Shown here piece by piece: positions 13,341 to 25,815 of a DNA stretch of 64,000 nt. The position numbers were made by a program, and so were the translations under genes. Within the stretch, counting starts at the first letter, position 1. Each line of letters opens with the position of its first letter. The notes under the pieces are model-generated. The model worked only from the letters and a program-made list of their open reading frames with translations. It was not told the DNA's origin and ran no database searches. The stretch comes from Prosapia bicincta (lineage: Eukaryota > Arthropoda > Insecta > Hemiptera > Cercopidae). The stretch lies in the NCBI GenBank assembly GCA_036971475.1, contig JBAIZL010000007.1, positions 30,655,447-30,719,446 on the forward strand, written 5' to 3'.

Positions 13341-13353
13341 CCTGCTTTAGAGA

Positions 13354-13373
13354 CTTTATATATATATATATAT
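13354..13373. repeat. Short (TA)n tract
   Basis: A run of about ten TA pairs just inside the proposed intron. It immediately precedes the 9-bp duplication of the foldback element, so the element inserted at the edge of this tract. Confidence 0.9.
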
Positions 13374-13382
13374 ATTCTTATA
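13374..13382. repeat. Target site duplication, left copy
   Basis: ATTCTTATA directly abutting the left GGG terminus of the foldback element. Identical to the copy at 14844-14852. Confidence 0.88.
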
Positions 13383-14843
13383 GGGTCGCATTCAAATGAA
13401 CAAGGTGTCAAATAATCAACGTATACGCAAATTTCAAATGAACAATGTGCTCGATGACCAACTATTCAAGGTGCACGACTTTCAATTAAACAAGTTACAC
13501 GCATTTCAACTAATCAATGTGTCAAATAATCGTGGTCTGTTCCAAGTTACGCGAATTTCAACTAATCAATGTGTCAACTAATCAGGGTCTGTTCCAACTT
13601 ACGCGCATTTCAAATAATCAATGTGCACGAAGACCAACTAAAGAAGGTCTGTTGCGGGTTATCGTATTGCCGCTCTGCAGGCGTTCACTGCACAACTCCT
13701 TTAAATTCATAAACGGTAAGTAACCTTTTATTATTATTATTTCTGCAAATATTTAAAGATTGTGTAGTTATAAAACTAATCTACTAATAAGATGCAAGTA
13801 ATATACGAATTTTTAAAAGTAATTAATACATAATTAGTAATACATAATTAATTAATACATAATTAGTAATTGAAAAGTAGTTTGTAATAATACTTTTGAA
13901 TAATTCTTCAAAATACTACGGTTTAAACTTATCGTTATCTAAGTAATTGTAATGTAGCAATTTTTTGGTTATAGCATAGCACATGAAAGTATCTTATAAT
14001 GTCTCTAAATATTTAAACATCGTATTGAGTAACAGTGTAGTTAGTATTTACAAAACTTTACTAATTTTAGAGTGTTAATTTTTAAAACATTTTTCAAAAC
14101 TCTACTATATTTAACATCATATTGACGCATAATTAATAAATCAAAAGTAATCTTTCTCTTTGCAAAATAGTTATTTTTGTAACCTATATTTTTGTAATAT
14201 ACAAATATTGTCCATATTCATTTGTCAACTTACGTTCACTGTTACTCAACACGATGTTTAAATATTTAGAGACATAATAAGACACTTTCATGAGCTATGC
14301 TATAACCAAAAATTGCTACATTACAATTATTTAAATAACAATAAGTTTAAACCGTAGTATTTTGAAGAATTAAAAGTATTATTACAAACTACTTTTCAAA
14401 GACTAAGATTACTTTAGATTTACTAATTATGTATTAATTAGTTTTAAAGCTACGAATATTACTTGCATCTTAATACTAGATTAGTTTTGTAACTACACAC
14501 TCTTTAAATATTTACAGAAATAATAATAATAATAATATTGAAAGGTTACATACCGTTTATGAATTTAAAGGAGTTGTGCAGTGAACGCCTGCGGAGCGGC
14601 AATACGATAACCCGCAACAGACCTTGTTTAGTTGGTCTTCGTGCACATTGATTATTTGAAATGCGCGTAAGTTGAGACAGACCCTGATTAGTTGACACAT
14701 TGATTAGTTGAAATGCGTGTAACTTGTTTGATTGAAAGTCGTGCACCTTGATTAGTTGGTCATCGCGCACATTGTTCATTTGAGCGTTGCGTATGTACGT
14801 TGTACCTTGGTTAGTTAACACATTGGTCATTTGAAGCAGCCCC
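13383..14843. mobile_element. Foldback/MULE-like transposon with 9-bp target duplication
   Basis: A 1461-bp element whose two halves are inverted copies. The left end is GGGTCGCATTCAAATGA and the right end, read on the minus strand, is GGGGCTGCTTCAAATGA. Both arms carry tandem short motifs of the form CAACTAATCAANGTG, then TTGCCGCTCTGCAGGCGTTCA (right-arm counterpart TTGCCGCTCCGCAGGCGTTC), then AT-rich DNA that also pairs (e.g. 13733-13810 against 14452-14523, and 13915-14045 against 14230-14360). The unpaired centre is only about 150-200 bp. The element is flanked by a perfect 9-bp direct repeat, ATTCTTATA, at 13374-13382 and 14844-14852. Long internally repetitive inverted ends with a 9-bp duplication fit Foldback elements or MULE-type non-autonomous elements. 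Open frames in both arms (about 60-99 codons) are repeat by-products and show no transposase motif. Confidence 0.85.
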
Positions 14844-14852
14844 ATTCTTATA
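14844..14852. repeat. Target site duplication, right copy
   Basis: ATTCTTATA directly after the right CCCC terminus of the foldback element. Nine of nine bases match the left copy. Confidence 0.88.
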
Positions 14853-14865
14853 ATATAGAATAAGG

Positions 14866-17800
14866 AAAATAAAAATCAACCTAGCACAGTAAAATACATG
14901 GATCAATGGAACGAAAACAACGTACAATACCAGACTACATACTAACTAAAAACACACACAATACAACAATAACATCAAAATAAATAAACCTCACAGTATA
15001 TAATAATAATAACAGTTAACTGAATACAATAAAATACATTGATCAATGAAACTATAAAAACGTACGATGATAGACTACATACTAAATAAAAACACACACA
15101 ATACAACAATAACATCAAAATAAATAAACCTCACAGTATATAATAATAATAACAGTTAACTGAATACAATAAAATACATTGATCAATGAAACTATAAAAA
15201 TGTACGGTGATAGACTACATACTAAATAAAAACACACACAATACAACAATAACATCAAAATAAATAAACCTCACAGTATATAATAATAATAACAGTTAAC
15301 TGAATACAATAAAATACATTGATCAATGAAACTATAAAAACGTACGGTGATAGACTACATACTAAATAAAAACACACACAATACAACAATAACATCAAAA
15401 TAAATAAACCTCACAGTATATAATAATAATAACAGTTAACTGAATACAATAAAATACATTGATCAATGAAACTATAAAAACGTACGGTGATAGCCTACAT
15501 ACTAAATAAAAACACACACAATACAACAATAACATCAAAATAAATAAACCTCACAGTATATAATAATAATAACAGTTAACTGAATACAATAAAATACATT
15601 GATCAATGAAACTATAAAAACGTACGGTGATAGACTACATACTAAATAAAAACACACACAATACAACAATAACATCAAAATAAATAAACCTCACAGTATA
15701 TAATAATAATAACAGTTAACTGAATACAATAAAATACATTGATCAATGAAACTATAAAAACGTACGGTGATAGACTACAAATAACATCAAAATAAATAAA
15801 CCTCACAGTATATATTAATAATAACAGTTAACTGAATACAATAAAATACATTGATCAATGAAACTATAGAAACGTACGGTGATAGACTACATACTAAATA
15901 AAAACACACACAATACAACAATAACATCAAAATAAATACACCTCACAGTATATAATAATAATAACAGTTAACTGAATACAATAAAATACATTGATCAATG
16001 AAACTATAAAAACGTACGGTGATAGACTACATACTAAATAAAACCCAAACATTAATGTAACAATAACTTCAAAATAAAAAAAACACAAAGTCTATAATAA
16101 TAGTAATAGTAATAATAATAACAATGAAGTCAACACAATAAAACACATTGATCAATGAAACTATAAAAACGTACGATGATAGACTACATACTAAATAAAA
16201 CCCAAACATTAATGTAGCAATAACTTCAAAATAAAAAAAACACAAAGTCTATAATAATAGTAATAGTAATAATAATAACAATGAAGTCAACACAATAAAA
16301 CACATTGATCAATGAAACTATAAAAACGTACGGAGATAGACTACATACTAAATAAAACCCAAACATTAATGTAACAATAACTTCAAAATAAAAAAACACA
16401 AAGTCTATAATAATAGTAATAGTAATAATAATAACAATGAAGTCAACCCAATAAAACACATTGATCAATGAAACTATAAAAACGTACGGAGATAGACTAC
16501 ATACTAAATAAAACCCAAACATTAATGTAACAATAACTTCAAAATAAAAAAACACAAAGTCTATAATAATAGTAATAGTAATAATAATAACAATGAAGTC
16601 AACACAATAAAACACATTGATCAATGAAACTATAAAAACGTACGGTGATAGACTACATACTAAATAAAACCCAAACATTAATGTAACAATAACTTCAAAA
16701 TAAAAAAAACACAAAGTCTATAATAATAGTAATAGTAATAATAATAACAATGAAGTCAACACAATAAAACACATTGATCAATGAAACTATAAAAACGTAC
16801 GGTGATAGACTACATACTAAATAAAAACACACACAATACAACAATAACATCAAAATAAATAAACCTCACAGTATATAATAATAATAACAGTTAACTGAAT
16901 ACAATAAAATACATTGATCAATGAAACTATAAAAACGTACGATGATACACTACATACTAAATAAAAACACACACAATACAACAATAACATCAAAATAAAT
17001 AAACCTCACAGTATATAATAATAATAACAGTTAACTGAATACAATAAAATACATTGATCAATGAAACTATAAAAACGTACGGTGATAGACTACAAATAAC
17101 ATCAAAATAAATAAACCTCACAGTATATATTAATAATAACAGTTAACTGAATACAATAAAATACATTGATCAATGAAACTATAAAAACGTACGATGATAG
17201 ACTACATACTAAATAAAAACACACACAATACAACAATAACATCAAAATAAATAAACCTCACAGTATATAATAATAATAACAGTTAACTGAATACAATAAA
17301 ATACATTGATCAATGAAACTATAAAAACGTACGGTGATAGACTACATACTAAATAAAACCCAAACATTAATGTAACAATAACTTCAAAATAAAAAAAAAC
17401 ACAAAGTCTATAATAATAGTAATAGTAATAATAATAACAATGAAGTCAACACAATAAAACACATTGATCAATGAAACTATAAAAACGTACGATGATAGAC
17501 TACATACTAAATAAAACCCAAACATTAATGTAACAATAACTTCAAAATAAAAAAAACACAAAGTCTATAATAATAGTAATAGTAATAATAATAACAATGA
17601 AGTCAACACAATAAAACACATTGATCAATGAAACTATATAAACGTACGGTGATAGACTACATACTAAATAAAAACACACACAATACAACAATAACATCAA
17701 AATAAATATACCTCACAGTATATAATAATAATAACAGTTAACTGAATACAATAAAATACATTGATCAATGAAACTATAAAAACGTACGATGATAGACTAC

Positions 17801-20800
17801 ATACTAAATAAAAACACACACAATACAACAATAACATCAAAATAAATAAACCTCACAGTATATAATAATAATAACAGTTAACTGAATACAATAAAATACA
17901 TTGATCAATGAAACTATAAAAACGTACGATGATAGACTACATACTAAATAAAAACACACACAATACAACAATAACATCAAAATAAATAAACCTCACAGTA
18001 TATAATAATAATAACAGTTAACTGAATACAATAAAATACATTGATCAATGAAACTATAAAAACGTACGGTGATAGACTACATACTAAATAAAAACACACA
18101 CAATACAACAATAACATCAAAATAAATAAACCTCACAGTATATAATAATAATAACAGTTAACTGAATACAATAAAATACATTGATCAATGAAACTATAAA
18201 AACGTACGGTGATAGACTACAAATAACATCAAAATAAATAAACCTCACAGTATATATTAATAATAACAGTTAACTGAATACAATAAAATACATTGATCAA
18301 TGAAACTATAAAAACGTACGGTGATAGACTACATACTAAATAAAAACACACACAATACAACAATAACATCAAAATAAATAAACCTCACAGTATATAATAA
18401 TAATAACAGTTAACTGAATACAATAAAATACATTGATCAATGAAACTATAAAAACGTACGGTGATAGACTACAAATAACATCAAAATAAATAAACCTCAC
18501 AGTATATATTAATAATAACAGTTAACTGAATACAATAAAATACATTGATCAATGAAACTATAAAAACGTACGGTGATAGACTACATACTAAATAAAAACA
18601 CACACAATACAACAATAACATCAAAATAAATACACCTCACAGTATATAATAATAATAACAGTTAACTGAATACAATAAAATACATTGATCAATGAAACTA
18701 TAAAAACGTACGGTGATAGACTACATACTAAATAAAACCCAAACATTAATGTAACAATAACTTCAAAATAAAAAAAACACAAAGTCTATAATAATAGTAA
18801 TAGTAATAATAATAACAATGAAGTCAACACAATAAAACACATTGATCAATGAAACTATAAAAACGTACGATGATAGACTACATTCTAAATAAAACCCAAA
18901 CATTAATGTAACAATAACTTCAAAATAAAAAAAACACAAAGTCTATAATAATAGTAATAGTAATAATAATAACAATGAAGTCAACACAATAAAACACATT
19001 TATCAATGAAACTATAAAAACGTACGGAGATAGACTACATACTAAATAAAACCCAAACATTAATTTAACAATAACTTCAAAATAAAAAAACACAAAGTCT
19101 ATAATAATAGTATTAGTAATAATAATAACAATGAAGTCAACACAATAAAACACATTGATCAATGAAACTATAAAAACGTACGGAGATAGACTACATACTA
19201 AATAAAACCCAAACATTAATGTAACAATAACTTCAAAATAAAAAAACACAAAGTCTATAATAATAGTAATAGTAATAATAATAACAATGAAGTCAACACA
19301 ATAAAACACATTGATCAATGAAACTATAAAAACGTACGGAGATAGACTACATACTAAATAAAACCCAAACATTAATGTAACAATAACTTCAAAATAAAAA
19401 AAACACAAAGTCTATAATAATAGTAATAGTAATAATAATAACAATGAAGTCAACACAATAAAACACATTGATCAATGAAACTATAAAAACGTACGATGAT
19501 AGACTACATACTAAATAAAAACACACACAATACAACAATAACATCAAAATAAATAAACTCACAGTATATAATAATAATAACAGTTAACTGAATACAATAA
19601 AATACATTGATCAATGAAACTATAAAAACGTACGATGATAGACTACATACTAAATAAAAACACACACAATACAACAATAACATCAAAATAAATAAACCTC
19701 ACAGTATATAATAGTAATAACAGTTAACTGAATACAATAAAATACATTGATCAATGAAACTATAAAAACGTACGGTGATAGACTACATACTAAATAAAAA
19801 CACACACAATACAACAATAACATCAAAATAAATAAACCTCACAGTATATAATAATAATAACAGTTAACTGAATACAATAAAATACATTGATCAATGAAAC
19901 TATAAAAACGTACGGTGATAGACTACATACTAAATAAAAACACACACAATACAACAATAACATCAAAATAAATAAACCTCACAGTATATATTAATAATAA
20001 CAGTTAACTGAATACAATAAAATACATTGATCAATGAAACTATAAAAACGTACGGTGATAGACTACATACTAAATAAAACCCAAACATTAATGTAACAAT
20101 AACTTCAAAATAAAAAAAACACAAAGTCTATAATAATAGTAATAGTAATAATAATAACAATGAAGTCAACACAATAAAACACATTGATCAATGAAACTAT
20201 AAAAACGTACGATGATAGACTACATACTAAATAAAACCCAAACATTAATGTAACAATAACTTCAAAATAAAAAAAACACAAAGTCTATAATAAAAGAAAT
20301 AGTAATAATAATAACAATGAAGTCAACACAATAAAACACATTGATCAATGAAACTATAAAAACGTACGGAGATAGACTACATACTAAATAAAACCCAAAC
20401 ATTAATGTAACAATAACTTCAAAATAAAAAAACACAAAGTCTATAATAATAGTAATAGTAATAATAATAACAATGAAGTCAACACAATAAAACACATTGA
20501 TCAATGAAACTATAAAAACGTACGGAGATAGACTACATACTAAATAAAACCCAAACATTAATGTAACAATAACTTCAAAATAAAAAAACACAAAGTCTAT
20601 AATAATAGTAATAATAATAACAATGAAGTCAACACAATAAAACACATTGATCAATGAAACTATAAAAACGTACGGTGATAGACTACATACTAAATAAAAC
20701 CCAAACATTAATGTAACAATAACTTCAAAATAAAAAAAACACAAAGTCTATAATAATAGTAATAGTAATAATAATAACAATGAAGTCAACTCAATAAAAC

Positions 20801-23800
20801 ACATTGATCAATGAAACTATAAAAAGGTACGATGATAGACTACATGCTAAATAAAAACACACACAATACAACAATAACATCAAAATAAATAAACCTCACA
20901 GTATATAATAATAATAACAGTTAACTGAATACAATAAAATACATTGATCAATGAAACTATAAAAACGTACGATGATACACTACATACTAAATAAAAACAC
21001 ACACAATACAACAATAACATCAAAATAAATAAACCTCACAGTATATAATAATAATAACAGTTAACTGAATACAATAAAATACATTGATCAATGAAACTAT
21101 AAAAACGTACGATGATAGACTACATACTAAATAAAAACACACACAATACAACAATAACATCAAAATAAATAAACCTCACAGTATATAATAATAATAACAG
21201 TTAACTGAATACAATAAAATACATTGATCAATGAAACTATAAAAACGTACGGTGATAGACTACATACTAAATAAAAACACACACAATACAACAATAACAT
21301 CAAAATAAATAAACCTCACAGTATATATTAATAATAACAGTTAACTGAATACAATAAAATACATTAATCAATGAAACTATAAAAACGTACGGTGATAGAC
21401 TACATACTAAATAAAAACACACACAATACAACAATAACATCAAAATAAATAAACCTCACAGTATATAATAATAATAACAGTTAACTGAATACAATAAAAT
21501 ACATTGATCAATGAAACTATAAAAACGTACGGTGATAGACTACATACTAAATAAAACCCAAACATTAATGTAACAATAACTTCAAAATAAAAAAAACACA
21601 AAGTCTATAATAATAGTAATAGTAATAATAATAACAATGAAGTCAACACAATAAAACACATTGATCAATGAAACTATAAAAACGTACGATGATAGACTAC
21701 ATACTAAATAAAAACACACACAATACAACAATAACATCAAAATAAATAAACCTCACAGTATATAATAATAATAACAGTTAACTGAATACAATAAAATACA
21801 TTGATCAATGAAACTATAAAAACGTACGATGATAGACTACATACTAAATAAAAACACACACAATACAACAATAACATCAAAATAAATAAACCTCACAGTA
21901 TATAATAATAATAACAGTTAACTGAATACAATAAAATACATTGATCAATGAAACTATAAAAACGTACGATGATAGACTACATACTAAATAAAAACACACA
22001 CAATACAACAATAACATCAAAATAAATAAACCTCACAGTATATAATAATAATAACAGTTAACTGAATACAATAAAATACATTGATCAATGAAACTATAAA
22101 AACGTACGGTGATAGACTACATACTAAATAAAAACACACACAATACAACAATAACATCAAAATAAATAAACCTCACAGTATATAATAATAATAACAGTTA
22201 ACTGAATACAATAAAATACATTGATCAATGAAACTATAAAAACATACGGTGATAGACTACATACTAAATAAAAACACACACAATACAACAATAACATCAA
22301 AATAAATAAACCTCACAGTATATAATAATAATAACAGGTAACTGAATACAATAAAATACATTGATCAATGAAACTATAAAAACGTACGGTGATAGACTAC
22401 ATACTAAATAAAAACACACACAATACAACAATAACATCAAAATAAATAAACCTCACAGTATATAATAATAATAACAGTTAACTGAATACAATAAAATACA
22501 TTGATCAATGAAACTATAAAAACGTACGGTGATAGACTACATACTAAATAAAAACACACACAATACAACAATAACATCAAAATAAATAAACCTCACAGTA
22601 TATAATAATAATAACAGTTAACTGAATATAATAAAATACATTGATTAATGAAACTATAAAAACGTACGGTGATAGACTACATACTAAATAAAAACACACA
22701 CAATACAACAATAACATCAAAATAAATAAACCTCACAGTATATAATAATAATAACAGTTAACTGAATACAATAAAATACATTGATCAATGAAACTATAAA
22801 AACGTACGGTGATAGACTACATACTAAATAAAAACACACACAATACAACAATAACATCAAAATAAATAAACCTCACAGTATATAATAATAATAACAGTTA
22901 ACTGAATACAATAAAATACATGGATCAATGAAACTATAAAAACGTACGGTGATAGACTACATACTAAATAAAAACACACACAATACAACAATAACATCAA
23001 AATAAATAAACCTCACAGTATATATTAATAATAACAGTTAACTGAATACAATAAAATACATTAATCAATGAAACTATAAAAACGTACGGTGATAGACTAC
23101 ATACTAAATAAAAACACACACAATACAACAATAACATCAAAATAAATAAACCTCACAGTATATAATAATAATAACAGTTAACTGAATACAATAAAATACA
23201 TTGATCAATGAAACTATAAAAACGTACGGTGATAGACTACATACTAAATAAAACCCAAACATTAATGTAACAATAACTTCAAAATAAAAAAAACACAAAG
23301 TCTATAATAATAGTAATAGTAATAATAATAACAATGAAGTCAACACAATAAAACACATTGATCAATGAAACTATAAAAACGTACGATGATAGACTACATA
23401 CTAAATAAAAACACACACAATACAACAATAACATCAAAATAAATAAACCTCACAGTATATAATAATAATAACAGTTAACTGAATACAATAAAATACATTG
23501 ATCAATGAAACTATAAAAACGTACGATGATAGACTACATACTAAATAAAAACACACACAATACAACAATAACATCAAAATAAATAAACCTCACAGTATAT
23601 AATAATAATAACAGTTAACTGAATACAATAAAATACATTGATCAATGAAATTATAAAAACGTACGATGATAGACTACATACTAAATAAAACCCAAACATT
23701 AATGTAACAATAACTTCAAAATAAATAAACCTCACAGTATATAATAATAATAACAGTTAACTGAACACAATAAAATACATTGGTCAATGAAATTATAAAA

Positions 23801-24107
23801 ACGTACGATGATAGACTACATACTAAATAAAACCCAAACATTAATGTAACAATAACTTCAAAATAAAAAAAACACAAAGTCTATAATAATAGTAATAGTA
23901 ATAATAATAACAATGAAGTCAACACAATAAAACACATTGATCAATGAAACTATAAAAACGTACGATGATAGACTACATACTAAATAAAACCCAAACATTA
24001 ATGTAACAATAACTTCAAAATAAAAAAAACACAAAGTCTATAATAATAGTAATAGTAATAATAATAACAATGAAGTCAACACAATAAAACACATTGATCA
24101 AAACGAT
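14866..24107. repeat. Two-type satellite array (140-bp and 156-158-bp monomers, about 63 copies)
   Basis: All monomers share the segment ATTGATCAATGAAACTATAA, then AACGTACGGTGATAGACTAC. Type A (140 bp) continues with ACACACACAATACAACAAT and CCTCACAGTATATAATA. Type B (156-158 bp) continues with CCCAAACATTAATGTAACAA and CACAAAGTCTATAATAATAG. B monomers come in runs at about 16030-16800, 17350-17640, 18720-19500, 20060-20830, 21540-21690, 23230-23390 and 23820-24107, with A monomers elsewhere. A 112-bp short form of A lacks 28 bp, joining GACTAC to AAATAACATC at 15771, 17091, 18217 and 18470. Minus-strand open frames of about 160 codons in B runs have a 52-residue hydrophobic period and are by-products of 156 = 3 x 52. 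The array starts only some 14 bp after the foldback element. Confidence 0.97.
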
Positions 24108-25815
24108 AAAAGCACAATAAAAGACAACATAATTAAATAGACCTCACATATTCCTGTTATAAAAAAAAAAACATAAAAAACCACTTAATACCGGCAAAAC
24201 ACTAAATAAAACTAATTTAACACAACAGCATACAAAATCACAAATGACAAACGACCTTAAACAAATATCTGCAGGAACTGTGACCTACAAGGATCACATA
24301 AATGTATTTAAAATAAACTTTTACTTTAAATATCAGTAAAAGACTCATACAAATATTATACTACAAAAACAACATAAAACTAAACTCAAATGTACTTTAA
24401 ACGTCAAAACGCAATAAAATCAAACTTAAATTTCTAAGACATAAAATATTAACTGCTCCAGAATGAAAAAAATATGATGTCAAGGATCCCAGTGAACATC
24501 ACAGTCACACAATAGCACAACGGCAGCAAACTAACCTGTGTGTGTCTAGTACTGAGCTAAGTGCAAAAATATACCTAAGCTAGGGTGTGACTCGGGTGAT
24601 TTAAGTATTAAAATAGTGAAGTTTGGACATCTCCCAGATTATATTACGTTTATCAGAATATGTTTAAATTTCTTTAAATCTTAATAACAAGTTCAGGTGG
24701 ATTTATTCTCTATGGCCTGTACATCGTAAACGTAATATGGGATATAAAAAGTCTTTAGTGAAACTTTACCAATTCGTCCTGAAACACATCGAGAATATAA
24801 CTTGGACGTTAACATTATTTTATTTTATTAGATAAAACAATAATAATAATTTTAATTATAGTTTATTTGCTATTTTTTTCAGAAAATATAATTTATGTTT
24901 GCATACTTATAGTAACTCCTAAATAATTTCATTCAAGCTTTCACAGGCTTGTTAGTAATTTTATTTTTTTGTATGGGTTTGACAAAATTGGGTTAGTCGT
25001 AGGTAATGTGAATTAAGTACTCAAATATTATCCAAAACTTACAAGATATGTAACTCGATTTACTATATATTGCTCCTCCTCCCATCAGCTTTTATAAAAA
25101 CACGTTTCAACAGAATCATTATTTTGCCTAAAAACCCACAAGACAAGACCTAGAAACCATAAGTGAGAAGCTTCTGGTAATTGTTTCAGAACTACAATGT
25201 TTATTCCAAAAAAAAAACGCAGAATATAGTTTCAGGTGAGGTTACCATTTTGAAAAAATATTTGTGCAGTTTTTGAGTATAAAATGTTTTTTTTTTACGT
25301 AGGGTATTATTTTCCAAATGTAATAGAAGTAATGACTCAAATCCTACAAACCAATCAAAACACTACACTCGAATTTTGTTATCTTGATCTATTCCATACA
25401 GTCCAGAATGTATTCACGTTCATATCCCTAACATAGAATTCGGGATTGCAAAGTTGGAAGACCGAAAATTCCTGGTATACTAAAAATCTTGTTTTATTAC
25501 ACGATTTGCCAACCTCCTGCACTTATTTACCCAAAGCCGTCGAATAATTCCCATAGTTAGTATCTGGATGTATAAGTTCCCGAAGACTTTCTAATATATT
25601 GTATCTAATCATACATTACTGTAAAACAGTTCGCTTATATTTAGCTTTGTTTGATGCAACTTTATAGTGAAATTTGTCAAGATGTACAGTCCTTAACTAT
25701 TCTAAGTACATAATTACACAAAAATATCTTTTCAATTTATGTTTAATATAAGTCCTTAGCCGCGAGTTACAATAAAGATATAATAAATTAGGTTAAGACG
25801 ATTCAAAGGCATGCC
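24108..25815. other. Mostly unique AT-rich DNA between two satellites
   Basis: No convincing open frame. The first 350 bp are A-rich and weakly resemble the preceding satellite (CTAAATAAAAC, AACAACAT), perhaps degenerate monomers. The stretch 24480-24600 is less AT-rich (GATCCCAGTGAACATCACAG, GGCAGCAAACTAACCTGTG) and could be a conserved element, but no coding frame stands out. The rest is plain intron-like sequence. Confidence 0.6.

Noticed and set aside
13396..14845. ORFs of 60-99 codons in both arms of the foldback element as a transposase
   Set aside because: They mirror each other, consist of the short tandem motifs of the arms, and show no catalytic motif.
16226..20744. Minus-strand ORFs of about 160 codons, membrane-protein-like
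   Set aside because: They occur only in runs of 156-bp type-B monomers (3 x 52), and end wherever a type-A monomer comes in. The hydrophobicity comes from AT-rich low-complexity sequence.
24480..24600. Possible minus-strand exon with CACAG/GTTAG donor-like signal
   Set aside because: The frame is short and uninformative and the motifs are weak. No partner exon in consistent phase was found.
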